Source: Syntrophus buswellii (GTDB lineage: Bacteria > Desulfobacterota > Syntrophia > Syntrophales > Syntrophaceae). From it: 64,000 nucleotides of DNA. The translations under genes and the position numbers were made by a program. Below the pieces are notes generated by a model, which saw only the letters and a list, made by a program, of their open reading frames with translations, was not told where the DNA came from and did not search any database. Positions 46,827-56,074 of this stretch are shown here, in pieces (the first letter of the stretch is position 1; every line of letters starts with the position of its first letter). The stretch covers positions 2,046,001 to 2,110,000 of the forward strand of contig NZ_CP175563.1 in NCBI RefSeq assembly GCF_046097065.1, read 5' to 3'.

Positions 46827-47009
46827 AAGACTTCCCCCTGAAACCGGCCCGTTCCTTCAGCTCCATCTCTCGCGCATTCCCGGCCGGCGGTTCGATTGCC
46901 CTGTCGATACCCGGTCCGCACAGTCCTGCGCCGCCTCCGTCCTGCCAGCGATCCTGCTCTGGAACAGGTCTCCGGTTTTTTTTCATTCAGATTTTCCTGA
47001 ATCGTACTT

Positions 47010-47022
47010 GCCATATTATGGC
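47010..47022. promoter_or_regulatory. 13-base palindrome upstream of nifU
   Basis: GCCATATTATGGC is a perfect inverted repeat with an AT-rich centre, 184 bases upstream of nifU and 106 upstream of the divergent methyltransferase. It could be an operator or chance; no protein for it is known here. The remaining 300 bases between these genes show nothing else. Confidence 0.25.
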
Positions 47023-47127
47023 CAGGAAATGCAAGACGTGATTTCCTTCCAAGGCCACATCCATGTTCCGTCAAGGCGGTAAAAAAATTATTCACAACAG
47101 ATTCAAAAAATTTGGTAAAAAGTTACA

Positions 47128-47766
47128 ATGGAACGAATAGAAAAATCCGTTTTCATCAAAAACAACTCAAACACCTTTCGGAAATGGGCGAAATGGTACG
47201 ACCTGACGTCCTTCATCCTCCTTTTTCTGAGAAAAAAGGTGGCGGATCTCGTCGACAGCCGGCAGGGAAAACTCCTCGATGTCGCCTGTGGGACCGGTGC
47301 GCAGACCATCGAATTTGCCAGGAAGGGCCTGACGGTGACGGGGATTGACCTGTCCAGGGACATGCTGAAAATCGCTCGGAAAAAGATGAGACATGCAAAG
47401 AATGTAAAACTTCTCCGGGCCGATTCGGAAAAACTCCCCTTCAGGAACCGCTCCTTTGACGTTTCCTGCATCAGCCTGGCCCTGCACGACATGCCCTATT
47501 CCGTGGGGCTCAATACGCTCCACGAGATGAAGCGCGTCACAAAAGAAAGCGGCCTGATCATCATTGTCGATTATACAAAGCCGGCGTTGTTTCCCGTGGC
47601 CTATTTTTCGAGATGCCTTGTCAAGCTCTGGGAGAGCGAGTATTACGATGACTTCATGAAGACAGGGATTGAAGCTTATCTCCATCAGGCGGAATTGAAC
47701 GTCGAAAGGGAAGTGCACTATCTGCTTCGCACCATTAAGGTCATAACCAGCGTGAACAGATCCTGA
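47128..47766 (+). CDS. Class I SAM-dependent methyltransferase (UbiE-like)
   Basis: 212 residues. SAM motif LLDVACGTGAQTIEFA, acidic end of strand 2 TGIDLSRDM, and ADSEKLPFRNRSFDVSCISL, followed by LHEMKRVTKESGLIIIVDYT. The layout is Methyltransf_11/UbiE-like, often acting on quinones or small lipids. Substrate unknown. Ribosome site weak. Divergent from nifU and convergent with the lipid cluster. Confidence 0.8.
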   Translation: MERIEKSVFIKNNSNTFRKWAKWYDLTSFILLFLRKKVADLVDSRQGKLLDVACGTGAQTIEFARKGLTVTGIDLSRDMLKIARKKMRHAKNVKLLRADSEKLPFRNRSFDVSCISLALHDMPYSVGLNTLHEMKRVTKESGLIIIVDYTKPALFPVAYFSRCLVKLWESEYYDDFMKTGIEAYLHQAELNVEREVHYLLRTIKVITSVNRS

Positions 47767-47802
47767 ACTCGGGGCACAGGCCCGCCGCATCCCGCACGCC
47801 GC

Positions 47803-49797
47803 CTATTCCGGCTTTCGCAGAACGACCTGGATATCGCCGATGGCCCGCTCGCGGAAACCGGCTTCACAGATGGACAGGTAGTAACTCCATTTGCGCTCGA
47901 AGGCCTCATCGAATCCCAGGGAGCGGACGGCCTCCCTGTTCTCCTGGAACCTCATCCGCCAGTCTTTCAGGGTACGGGCATAATGAGGCCCGATGTCCTC
48001 CAGATGCTCAATGACCAGGCGTGAATTCCGGGCGACGGCATTGGCCAGCACGGAAACCGACAGCAGATGGCCGCCGGGAAAAATGTGCTTCTGAATCCAG
48101 TCCGTTTCTCTTCGGTACGCGTCATAGATCTGATCGGGAACGGTGATGGCCTGGATCACCGCCCTGCCGCCGGGTTTGAGCAGCCGGTCGCAGGCGGCAA
48201 AGTAGGCTCCCAGATACTGGGGCCCCACGGCTTCGATCATTTCAATGGAAACAATTTTGTCGAACGTTCCGGACATATGGCGGTAGTCGGTCAGGAGAAT
48301 GCTCACCCTGTCGGCAAGACCTTCCCGCGCCGCCAGTTCCCGGGCAAAGGTGAACTGCTTTTTCGAAACGGTAATTCCCGTCACGCGGCAGCCGGTCCTT
48401 TTCGCCGCCTCCAGGGCAACGCCGCCCCATCCGCACCCGATGTCCAGAACATGGTCCGACACCTCAATCTCCGCCTTCTTTAGAATGCCTTCGATTTTTC
48501 GCTCCTGCGCCTCTTCCAGGGAATCCTCCCCATCCGTGTAGACGGCGCAGGAGTACAAAAGCCGGCCGTCGAGAAAGGTCTCAAAAAGGGCATTGCTCAA
48601 ATCGTAATGAGCCTCGATGTTTCTTTGCACTCCCCTGGAGGAGTTGGCCCTTCCTGCGTGGGCCATGCGGTTCTTGAGGCGTGTGAGCCAGGCGGTTGCA
48701 GGATAGCCGTTGACCAGGGCCTCACGATTTCTAATGAGGACGCGAAAAAGCGCCACAACGTCATCGGAATCCCAAAGTCCCGCCACGTAGGCTTCTCCCA
48801 GGCCGACGTCTCCGCCGAGGACCGCTTTTTTGAAAAACCCGTAATCATGAACAGACATTTCCCCCTGGAGGCGTTCTCCCCGCCGCCCGAAAAACCACCT
48901 GCCCCCATCGGGCAACCGCAGCGTCAGGCCCCCTGTTTGAATCCCCTTCAGCAGGGCGGAGAAGAGCTTCATGCACAGCCGTTCACTGAAGCCTGTCCTT
49001 CTGCGGATGGTCATCCTGGAGTGGGGAACCGGCTTATCGTGATAGGGAAGAGAACGGAGGAAATACAGGCGCGCCGCTTCGAAAAAGATCCTCGGGACCG
49101 TCAGGGTCGGCGCAAGGGGATGCCGCAGAAACATCCGGGCGATGTCCGCCGTCGTCAACCCCAGGGCCCGCCCCTGCAGATGCCCCTCGAAAACCAGCCG
49201 CCCTTCGCGCCACAATTCGATCGAGATGTCCAGATTCTCTCCCGCGGACGAAAAGAGAAAGGAATACTCCCCTTCGAGATTGTTGAAGGGGGAGACATGA
49301 AAGCACTTCTGCGCGCGGAAGCGCGCCGGATAGCCCTGGTTGGCGCCGTTGACGCCCCTGAGGACATACAGGTGCTTTTCGCCGAAGGTGTTGTTCACCT
49401 CGGCCAGAATGCACAGGAGCTCATCCCGTTCCGACAGGACGTAGTAAAAGCTGACGGGATTGAAGATGTAGTTGAAATAGCGCGCCGAGGTGACCAGGAG
49501 AACCTTTGCAATGCGGGAGGCAAAGGGCTCATCGGCGAGCCTGCACATCACCTTCGCCGGCAGCGGGTCGGAATTTCCATCGAGATAATCCCTGTCATGG
49601 ATTGAAAAGGGGCGGATACGGTTGTAACCAAAAAATGGGATTTCACGATCCAATGCGGCCAGCTCGGCGAGATCGAAGCAGAAGAAAAAAAGGGGATAGC
49701 GGAAGGAATGGACGGCCGGATGGTGGCGTCTGTGCTCGACAAACCCGTCATAAATGCATGATCTGAAATGAGGCTTGAGTTCCGTGGGCGCTCTCAT
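47803..49797 (-). CDS. Fusion of DUF1365 and cyclopropane-fatty-acid synthase-like methyltransferase
   Basis: 664 residues joining two proteins that are usually separate neighbours. The N-terminal 250 residues are DUF1365 (HHPAVHSFRYPLFFFCFDLA; VTSARYFNYIFNPVSFYY). The C-terminal 400 residues are a CfaS-like SAM methyltransferase (VLDIGCGWGGVALEAAK; VSIEMIEAVG; HIFPGGHLLSVS). CfaS enzymes add a methylene or methyl to double bonds of membrane lipids. The next gene upstream is a flavin amine-oxidase, with only three bases between, so the operon likely modifies unsaturated acyl chains; in Rhodobacter a related set makes branched or furan fatty acids. Confidence 0.85.
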   Translation of the reverse strand: MRAPTELKPHFRSCIYDGFVEHRRHHPAVHSFRYPLFFFCFDLAELAALDREIPFFGYNRIRPFSIHDRDYLDGNSDPLPAKVMCRLADEPFASRIAKVLLVTSARYFNYIFNPVSFYYVLSERDELLCILAEVNNTFGEKHLYVLRGVNGANQGYPARFRAQKCFHVSPFNNLEGEYSFLFSSAGENLDISIELWREGRLVFEGHLQGRALGLTTADIARMFLRHPLAPTLTVPRIFFEAARLYFLRSLPYHDKPVPHSRMTIRRRTGFSERLCMKLFSALLKGIQTGGLTLRLPDGGRWFFGRRGERLQGEMSVHDYGFFKKAVLGGDVGLGEAYVAGLWDSDDVVALFRVLIRNREALVNGYPATAWLTRLKNRMAHAGRANSSRGVQRNIEAHYDLSNALFETFLDGRLLYSCAVYTDGEDSLEEAQERKIEGILKKAEIEVSDHVLDIGCGWGGVALEAAKRTGCRVTGITVSKKQFTFARELAAREGLADRVSILLTDYRHMSGTFDKIVSIEMIEAVGPQYLGAYFAACDRLLKPGGRAVIQAITVPDQIYDAYRRETDWIQKHIFPGGHLLSVSVLANAVARNSRLVIEHLEDIGPHYARTLKDWRMRFQENREAVRSLGFDEAFERKWSYYLSICEAGFRERAIGDIQVVLRKPE

Positions 49798-49800
49798 CGT

Positions 49801-51072
49801 TTACAATTCGATCCCGAACCGATGCGCCACGGCCACAGCGGACCGGACCGCATCTTCATGAAAACCGTATCCGAAATAACTGCCGCAGAAATAGGTATGC
49901 CGCCTTCCATTGAGTTCCGATAGGCGGCTCTGGGTTGCCAGAGCGTCAAAGCTGTACATGGGATGGGCGTACAGGAACGTTTCGATGACGGATTCCGGCG
50001 GAACCTCCTTCCAAGGGTTCAGGGTCACGCAGATGCGCCCACCATCGTCAGGAAGATGCTGCAGTCTCGTCATATCGTAGGTGAGCGTAGCGGGATCGTT
50101 CTCACGGCCGCCAGCCGGCCGGATGTAATTCCAGGATGCCCAGGCGCGCCGATTTTCCGGGAGAAATGAGGCATCCCTGTGCAGAACCGTGCGATTGGCG
50201 GCATACCTCCAGGGCGACAGCAGGCTGACCTCATCGGCCGAGGGATCGGCCAGGAGCCTCAGGGCCTCATCCGCGTGAGTGGCCATTACAACGGAGTCGT
50301 GCCTTTCCTCGCCATCGGGCCGCTTCAGAATCACGCCGTCTTCCGTCCTCATCACGGAGCGGATGGGGCTTGCGGACCGCACCGCCCCCGGAAACCCCTT
50401 CAGAAAAGCGCGGACATAGGTCTGGCTCCCTCCGAGCACATAATACCATTGGGGATGGTCCCGAAGGGACAGCAGGCCGTGATTTTCATAAAAGCGTGCA
50501 AACGTCTCCGCTGGAAAAGAGCGGATATCACCGTCGGGGGCAGACCAGATGGCCCCGGCCATGGGCAGCACGAAGGCCCTGGCAACGAACTCTCCGACCC
50601 CCTCCCTCTCCAGGTGCCTTCCCAGGGTTATTCCGCCCAGGGAGCCTTCGTGAAGCCTCCTGCGGGTGATGCGGTTGAAGCGCACCAGGCCGGCGAGAAA
50701 CCGCCAGAAGGAGGGCCGGAGAAGATTCTTCCGCTGGGCGAAGAGGCTGTCCAGGTCCCGGCTCGCATATTCGAGAGAGCCCCGCCGCTCGGAATAGCTG
50801 AACGACATGTCCGTTTTTCCGGCCTTCACATCCAGCTGATCGAGGAAGCGGGTGAAGAGGGGGTAGGTCCGGTCGTTGAAGACGATAAAGCCCGTGTCCA
50901 CCGGTATGGAGCCGCCTTTCCCGTCGGGAACGGCGATCGTGTTTGTGTGGCCTCCGATGTAATCGTTTCTTTCATAGAGGGTCACATCGTGCCTGCGGGA
51001 AAGGAGGTAAGCGGCGACAATGCCTGCCACACCGGCACCTACAACGGCTATGCGCAATCGCTGATCGTTCAT
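49801..51072 (-). CDS. FAD-dependent amine-oxidase-like protein
   Basis: 423 residues. Dinucleotide motif VVGAGVAGIVAAYLLSRR, GG-type YIGGHTNTI, and HTYFCGSYFGYGFHEDAVRS at the C-terminal FAD site. This branch of 'NAD(P)/FAD-dependent oxidoreductase' accompanies DUF1365 and CfaS-like genes in many bacteria, and a desaturase-like step on modified acyl chains is the likely job. ATG 51072 has AGGGGAGG eight bases upstream; 51078 or 51114 would lengthen it. Three bases from the fusion gene downstream. Confidence 0.85.
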   Translation of the reverse strand: MNDQRLRIAVVGAGVAGIVAAYLLSRRHDVTLYERNDYIGGHTNTIAVPDGKGGSIPVDTGFIVFNDRTYPLFTRFLDQLDVKAGKTDMSFSYSERRGSLEYASRDLDSLFAQRKNLLRPSFWRFLAGLVRFNRITRRRLHEGSLGGITLGRHLEREGVGEFVARAFVLPMAGAIWSAPDGDIRSFPAETFARFYENHGLLSLRDHPQWYYVLGGSQTYVRAFLKGFPGAVRSASPIRSVMRTEDGVILKRPDGEERHDSVVMATHADEALRLLADPSADEVSLLSPWRYAANRTVLHRDASFLPENRRAWASWNYIRPAGGRENDPATLTYDMTRLQHLPDDGGRICVTLNPWKEVPPESVIETFLYAHPMYSFDALATQSRLSELNGRRHTYFCGSYFGYGFHEDAVRSAVAVAHRFGIEL

Positions 51073-51131
51073 GGTCATCGCCTCCCCTGAAGAGGACTCC
51101 GGACTTCCCGGCAAAAAAGCGGGGGCCGGAC

Positions 51132-51716
51132 TCAGATGCGGCCGCGAATCCAGGTGATGATCCGGCCCAGGACCGGCGCCTGCTCGTAAATGATTCCCGT
51201 ATCCCAGTAATCCTGATGAAAGGTGATGTATCCCTGGGCGTCAAAGCGCACATGGGACATGCCGACAGCCTGGATCGGCTTTTCCCTGTTGCGCTTGAGC
51301 GTCAGATGCATGATCCAGCGGAAGTAGTAGTTTCCTTCATGCACGGCCACATCCTGGATGTCGAAGGTGCATGCGTGGACCGCTTCCGTGCTCGAGATAA
51401 AATAGGCGGTTATGGCCTCGATCCCCTGAACCTCCCGGAATCCGTCGCGGAAATAGGCATTGGGGGCGTAGAGGCCTCCGATCCGTCCCCGGATCCGCTC
51501 TTCGGAAAAGATTTCGTAGAAGGCGCGGAAATTTTCGATGGCAGCCTTTTCCTTCTCCGAACCCGGAGCCGGTGGAGCGATGACACCGGGATCCGTCTTC
51601 ATAAGGTAACTGCGGTAATTTTCCATATAGGCCCCCTGTCGTTCTGGATCAGCAGCACATCCGCTGATGGCGAGACAGACAAAAACAAGAGAAACCATGA
51701 CTCTTCCGATGCGCAT
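51132..51716 (-). CDS. SnoaL-like (NTF2-fold) lipoprotein
   Basis: 194 residues. Signal and lipobox (VFVCLAISGC), then an NTF2/SnoaL-type alpha+beta barrel: ENFRAFYEIFSEERI, LYAPNAYFRDGFREVQG, YYFRWIMHLTLK and YITFHQDYWDTG. SnoaL-like proteins with this motif set are regular partners of DUF1365/CfaS/amine-oxidase operons, though usually cytoplasmic; a lipoprotein form is less common. Reaction unknown. Confidence 0.8.
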   Translation of the reverse strand: MRIGRVMVSLVFVCLAISGCAADPERQGAYMENYRSYLMKTDPGVIAPPAPGSEKEKAAIENFRAFYEIFSEERIRGRIGGLYAPNAYFRDGFREVQGIEAITAYFISSTEAVHACTFDIQDVAVHEGNYYFRWIMHLTLKRNREKPIQAVGMSHVRFDAQGYITFHQDYWDTGIIYEQAPVLGRIITWIRGRI

Positions 51717-51850
51717 TTCAGATCACTCCTGTCAGAAGCATAACGGTCTGCATCTTCCTAAATAAAAGGTGATGGGGAAAAAGGGCGCCGTTCCTTGCTG
51801 CGAAACGGCCTATTTACTCGTTTGTGAAAGGGTGAAAAGGCCTGCCGGCT

Positions 51851-52288
51851 TCAATACAAAGCCAGCCCCAGCCACAGAACCGCTCCGAACACGGCGTGCA
51901 GAGCAAGCTGCTCGTACCACGCCGAGGGTGCCGCACGCCTGCCCAGCAGGCCCTGGCCTGCTATGGGAAGCGCAAGGAAGAGCATGGACAGCCAGAGAAC
52001 AAAGACATAGGCAGCCAGCGCGGCTGAATTTTCCGGGTCAAATTTCAACAGCCGCGACAAGACGTAGTACGCCACCCCGAACGCGGCGCTGGTGAAGAGA
52101 TGAACGACGACGCCCACAACGTACACAAGGGACTTTCCCGCTCGAATCCCGGCTGTCTTCAGAGCAAAGTCCCCATCGATCAGAAGCAGGTTCGCCTTGA
52201 TCACCCCCCGGCGGTATCCGAATTCGGTTAATGCCGCCATGGCTGCTCCCGCGATGAGCGCCGCCACTGTGACCTCGACTGCTGTCAT
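51851..52288 (-). CDS. Four-helix membrane protein of unknown function
   Basis: 145 residues, four hydrophobic helices (VTVAALIAGAAMAALTEFGY; VVGVVVHLFTSAAFGVAYYV; AAYVFVLWLSMLFLALPIAG; LHAVFGAVLWLGLAL). ATG 52288 is preferred over GTG 52294 because AGGAGG lies seven bases upstream. I do not recognise the family. It is on the same strand as the lipid cluster and may belong to it. Confidence 0.7.
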   Translation of the reverse strand: MTAVEVTVAALIAGAAMAALTEFGYRRGVIKANLLLIDGDFALKTAGIRAGKSLVYVVGVVVHLFTSAAFGVAYYVLSRLLKFDPENSAALAAYVFVLWLSMLFLALPIAGQGLLGRRAAPSAWYEQLALHAVFGAVLWLGLALY

Positions 52289-52305
52289 TGGCACGCCTCC
52301 TTCCG

Positions 52306-52995
52306 CTAAATAAACACAGAAAACTGCGATTCGGGAACGATGAGCACGCTGTCGGGCCTTTCCAGTTCAGGGGCGGCCAGCAGGCCGGCCTCAACGGGAA
52401 GGGGAAACCGGATCCGCAGGAGAGACAGACGGCGCACATCCAGAACCTCGTGTTTGATGGCGATTCTCTTCAACCGTTCGCCGCTGCCGATGAATCCCGC
52501 CAGCGGCCCTGTAATGACGCCGATGATCGTGGCATCAGAATCCTCAGCCGGAGTAGACTTCATCCGGATCTCGATTTCTCCGTTCCAGTCGCCGGCAGCC
52601 CTATAGAAATCCGCGCCGCTTCCGTCCTGCTCCACAGCCAGGCTGAAGGAAATGTGCTCCCAGGGGATGCCCAGCACACGAGTCGCCACGGGGATGAGAC
52701 TTGAAGAGACGCCGCTTCGAAAAAAGTAAACCGCCGGATTGCCAGTCTTCGGATCGATGACATAGGTGCGAAGGTTGAGCTGATCGTAACTGAAACTTGG
52801 CCATCCCAGGAAGGACAGGTGCACCTTTCTGCACTGCATGGCCACAATCGACAGAAAGACCCCGTTTCCCGCCGCATTGAGCCGCAACTCCGAAGGAACT
52901 AACGGGCGGAGACGGGCGACAGGAACAAGATAGGAAAGATACAGTACATTCTGCAGGTCCATTTTGACCATCGGCCGTTGAAATCGCGCAACCAT
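52306..52995 (-). CDS. DUF2071 protein (acetoacetate-decarboxylase-like fold)
   Basis: 229 residues. LYLSYLVPVARLRPLVPSEL near the N-terminus, FLSIVAMQCRKVHLSFLGWP, QLNLRTYVIDPKTGNPAVYF and the later beta strands match DUF2071/YqjF, which shares the acetoacetate decarboxylase fold but mostly lacks a known reaction. The start ATG 52995 has GAAGGA seven bases upstream; 53025 would add ten residues. It ends 17 bases before the membrane protein gene and is probably co-transcribed with it. Confidence 0.75.
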   Translation of the reverse strand: MVARFQRPMVKMDLQNVLYLSYLVPVARLRPLVPSELRLNAAGNGVFLSIVAMQCRKVHLSFLGWPSFSYDQLNLRTYVIDPKTGNPAVYFFRSGVSSSLIPVATRVLGIPWEHISFSLAVEQDGSGADFYRAAGDWNGEIEIRMKSTPAEDSDATIIGVITGPLAGFIGSGERLKRIAIKHEVLDVRRLSLLRIRFPLPVEAGLLAAPELERPDSVLIVPESQFSVFI

Positions 52996-53181
52996 TTCAA
53001 CATCCTTCTCTACCCGGAGGGCCATTAAGAAAAGAACGCCTGCTTGACAAAATTGAAGGCCGAATCTAGTTTAAAAGGTCTTTTGCTGAATGTCAATGCA
53101 TGGAAATTGTCCCGTTCGAGGCGGGCGTCTCTTCCTCGGCGCGGCAGGATGACCCTGAAGGCCGTTCGGAGGGGCTTTTTT

Positions 53182-54084
53182 ATGAGGATTCTGATTTCAG
53201 GAGCGTCGGGTTTTATCGGCTCCATCCTGGTTCCGCATCTTCAAGCGCAGGGACACACGGTCCTTCGGCTCGTGCGGAACAGGGCACAGGACGGCCTGTT
53301 CTGGAACCCCCTGGAAGGCGTCATCGACCTGCAGGGCGATGAAACCATCGACGCAGCCATAAATCTCTCCGGGGACAACCTCGGAGAGGGAAGGTGGACG
53401 AAGGCGAAGAAGGAAAGAATCCTGTCAAGCCGGATCCGCAGCACCTCGCTCCTGGCCGGAACCCTTGCCGGTTTGAGCAGGCCTCCGCAGGTGTTTCTCT
53501 CCTCTTCCGGCATCGGCTTCTATGGGAGCTGCGGGGACACGTTCGTGGATGAAGAAGGGCCGGGGGGGAAGGGCTTTCTGGCCGAAACAGGACGGAAGTG
53601 GGAGGCCGCCGCCCTTGCGGCGCAGGAGGCGGGGATCCGCGTGGTCTACCTTCGCATCAGCCCTGTGCTCAGCCGGGAGGGGGGCATGCTGCAGCGCTTG
53701 CTCCCCTTTTACAAATTCGGCCTGGGCGCCGTTCTCGGTTCGGGAAGGCAGTACATGAGCTGGATCGCCATCGATGACCTCATGGCCGCCATCGATCATA
53801 TTCTCTGCCGCGAGTCGCTGTCCGGGCCGATCAACCTGTGCGCGCCTTATCCCGTCACCAACCGAGAATTCACGGAACACCTGAACCGGATACTAAAGCG
53901 CCCCACCCTCTTCAGGATCCCCGCGTTCCTGCTGCACGCCCTCTTCGGTGAAATGGCCGACGAGGAGTTTCTCGCCTCCCTTCGAGCCGTTCCGGGCAAG
54001 CTGATCGCCTCAGGGTTCGAGTATCAATATCCGGGGATTGAAGAGGCGCTGCGGCACGCACTGAATGGGCCGCCGTGCGCCTGA
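53182..54084 (+). CDS. TIGR01777-type NAD-dependent epimerase (YfcH-like SDR)
   Basis: 300 residues. Extended SDR with ILISGASGFIGSILVPHLQ, NLSGDNLGEGRWTKAKKERI, SSSGIGFYGSCGD and a C-terminal DUF1731 part (VPGKLIASGFEYQYPGIEEA). The first start (53044) precedes a good ATG at 53182 with GGAGGGG and the Rossmann strand directly after, so 53182 is taken. The family (YfcH) has no settled substrate; members are often linked to photolyase or stress operons with DUF1365 and CfaS. Divergent from the lipid cluster. Confidence 0.88.
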   Translation: MRILISGASGFIGSILVPHLQAQGHTVLRLVRNRAQDGLFWNPLEGVIDLQGDETIDAAINLSGDNLGEGRWTKAKKERILSSRIRSTSLLAGTLAGLSRPPQVFLSSSGIGFYGSCGDTFVDEEGPGGKGFLAETGRKWEAAALAAQEAGIRVVYLRISPVLSREGGMLQRLLPFYKFGLGAVLGSGRQYMSWIAIDDLMAAIDHILCRESLSGPINLCAPYPVTNREFTEHLNRILKRPTLFRIPAFLLHALFGEMADEEFLASLRAVPGKLIASGFEYQYPGIEEALRHALNGPPCA

Positions 54085-54088
54085 ACCG

Positions 54089-54490
54089 TCACTCCCAGCC
54101 GATAACCTCGTATCCCCTTTCCTGGAGGCAGCGGGTCACGAAATTCTTGAAAATGGGGCTCGGTTCCGAAGCCCGGATCATGCCGTGCACCAGTCCTGCC
54201 GCTGCGCCTGCCGCTGCGCCGACGCCTGCACCCCGCCCCAGGCTTCCCGTCACGGCGCCGGCGGCACCCCCGATAACGGCGCCCCCGGCCCCGCCGATAG
54301 CCGTACTCTTGGCTGCGGCAATGCCCGCATCGGATTTCACGTACTGGTCGGCAAGGGCTTCACACTCCCCCACCTCCCTCTGGGCCTGTGCTTCCCCGAC
54401 CCGTTGAAGGTGCGCGTTGGGGTAAAGAACGGGGCCGCTGGAGCAGCCCGTTATTAAAAGCACCGATATACTCAGCAGCATCTTTTTCAT
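54089..54490 (-). CDS. Glycine-zipper lipoprotein (YMGG type)
   Basis: 133 residues. Lipobox LLITGCSSG, a helical part (AQAQREVGECEALADQYV), a long Gly/Ala zipper (AIGGAGGAVIGGAAGAVTGS to AAAGLVHG, about residues 65-100) and a C-terminal FVTRCLQERGYEVIGW with a Cys. It resembles other small Gly-zipper outer-membrane lipoproteins, and the window holds another at 614. Function unknown. Confidence 0.8.
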   Translation of the reverse strand: MKKMLLSISVLLITGCSSGPVLYPNAHLQRVGEAQAQREVGECEALADQYVKSDAGIAAAKSTAIGGAGGAVIGGAAGAVTGSLGRGAGVGAAAGAAAGLVHGMIRASEPSPIFKNFVTRCLQERGYEVIGWE

Positions 54491-54530
54491 GGGGTTACAT
54501 CTCCTTGAGGAATAAATCGGGCATCGGACT

Positions 54531-54950
54531 TCAGCGGTCCGATGCGTTTAAAACCGTGATCTGATCGTTGAGGGTCCAGAAATCGTAGATATAGCCGATT
54601 CCGAAGATCCCCAGGGTAAACAGGTACAGAAAGCCGGTGAGCCATTTCCCCATGTAAAACCGGTGAACACCGAACGGTCCCAGGAAGGTGAGCAGAAGCC
54701 AGGCGACGTTGTAATCGATTTTTCCCTGAACAAAGCGCAGGTCCGCTTCGCGGGCCATGGAGGGGATCAGAAAGAGATCGAGAATCCACCCGATCCCCAG
54801 CAGGCCGAAGGTAAAAAAATAGATCGTTCCGGAAATGGGTTTGCCGTAATAAAACCGGTCCGACCCCGTAAAACCGAAAATCCACAGGATATAACCCATC
54901 AGGACGCTATGGCTGGAGCTGTTGTGGTTCATGGTTTCTGAAGTGTTCAA
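54531..54950 (-). CDS. TM2-domain membrane protein
   Basis: 139 residues with two TM2 units: ILWIFGFTGSDRFYYGKPIS with GLLGIGWILDLFL, and TFLGPFGVHRFYMGKWLTGF with GIFGIGYIYDFW. Each is a helix, the D/H-RFY-x-G turn and a second helix. TM2 proteins are small membrane proteins without known enzymatic activity. It could start at the second Met (residue 7). Confidence 0.85.
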   Translation of the reverse strand: MNTSETMNHNSSSHSVLMGYILWIFGFTGSDRFYYGKPISGTIYFFTFGLLGIGWILDLFLIPSMAREADLRFVQGKIDYNVAWLLLTFLGPFGVHRFYMGKWLTGFLYLFTLGIFGIGYIYDFWTLNDQITVLNASDR

Positions 54951-54973
54951 TTCGGTTCCTCTTTCGTTCCCTG

Positions 54974-55252
54974 TCAGGCCGTCTCTTTTCGAGCCCCCGG
55001 CTTTCCGCCGGCCAGTCGGAGCTTTTCCTTCCGGGACAGTTTTTTAATCTGCCCCTCCCGCTTGAGAACCTCCGACAGGCTGGACAGTTCTTCGAAATAG
55101 ATCAACCGGACCGGCCGCCGCGAAGCGGTATATTTTGCTCCGCATCGGCCTTCGTTGTGCTCCCGGAGGCGCCTTTCCAGGTTGTTTGTCCACCCGGTGT
55201 AGAGGGTCCTGTCGGAACATTCAAGAATGTAGACAAAACGGCTTTCCATCAT
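54974..55252 (-). CDS. GIY-YIG superfamily nuclease (YhbQ-like)
   Basis: 92 residues: FVYILECSDRTLYTGWTNNL with the family FVY-x-L and LYTG signature, RRLREHNEGRCGAKYT and FEELSSLSEVLKREGQIKKL, including the catalytic Arg and Glu. YhbQ/UPF0213-like proteins are DNA nucleases of uncertain role. Its ATG overlaps the TGA of the HAD gene (ATGATG), so it is translationally coupled. Confidence 0.9.
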   Translation of the reverse strand: MMESRFVYILECSDRTLYTGWTNNLERRLREHNEGRCGAKYTASRRPVRLIYFEELSSLSEVLKREGQIKKLSRKEKLRLAGGKPGARKETA

Positions 55253-55890
55253 CCAGGCGGCAGCATCCGCTTCATGGAAGCGCAAAACGAATTCCGGCCG
55301 GCATAGAGGATGGTCTGCCATCCGCTGTGCCCTGCCCGTTGAATGTTCCCCGGATCGTCGTCGATGAACAGGATCCTGTCCGGCTCCGTCTTCAGAAGAC
55401 TGGCGATGTCATCGAACAGGGAGCGGTCCCTCTTGCCCTTTCCGAAGTGGTAGCTGTTGAAGACGAAATCAAAACGCCTGAAGAAATCGAACGTTGCATT
55501 CAGCCGGTCCAGGATATCCGTCTGGTCGCTGAGAATGCCGACCTTCAGATTCTCTGCCTTCAATCTTTCCACAACATCGAACATCCATTCCCGGGGAAGA
55601 AAGCGGGAAACGATTTCGCCATCCAGCGAGGCGTCATCCCCCCTGATGCCCTTCGCCTCCCTCATTGCCTCCCAGAATCCTCCGGCAGAGCCTTTTCCCG
55701 TTATGTAGCCCGTCGCATAGACCAGGTCTCCGGCCGCCCGGACGAGATCTTCCCCATCCAGACCGTTCGCTTCCGCAATGGCCCGGAATCCCTCTTTCCA
55801 TCCCTCTTCGGCAAGCACGCCGCCGAAATCGAAGAGGACCACCTCAATGCTCCTGCCGCCTGTCATCTCCTGCTTCACAGAATATCCCAC
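55249..55890 (-). CDS. HAD-superfamily hydrolase
   Basis: 213 residues. Motif I VVLFDFGGVL, in which Asp-Phe-Gly-Gly-Val marks haloacid dehalogenase-like phosphatases and dehalogenases; motif II LSDQTD; Lys in the YHFGKGKRD region; motif IV FIDDDPGNIQRA. The cap is the helical type (residues 20-95). Substrate unknown. Coupled to the GIY-YIG gene downstream. Start could be at residue 9 (ATG 55866). Confidence 0.85.
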   Translation of the reverse strand: MGYSVKQEMTGGRSIEVVLFDFGGVLAEEGWKEGFRAIAEANGLDGEDLVRAAGDLVYATGYITGKGSAGGFWEAMREAKGIRGDDASLDGEIVSRFLPREWMFDVVERLKAENLKVGILSDQTDILDRLNATFDFFRRFDFVFNSYHFGKGKRDRSLFDDIASLLKTEPDRILFIDDDPGNIQRAGHSGWQTILYAGRNSFCASMKRMLPPG

Positions 55891-56074
55891 CCCGAAAAAG
55901 CTGTCCGCCGGGTATCGGCGAGGTTAATGTTCACCCGGAAGGTTGCATTTGCAGCCTCTTCATGCAACATTCCTGTTTGAGCCTGTCCGTGTTGAAGAAC
56001 CGCCCGGCCCTGCGGATACAGAGGTATTTATAAGGCATACGCTGAGAAATGTAAAGGAACGTCGGGAAAACAGC

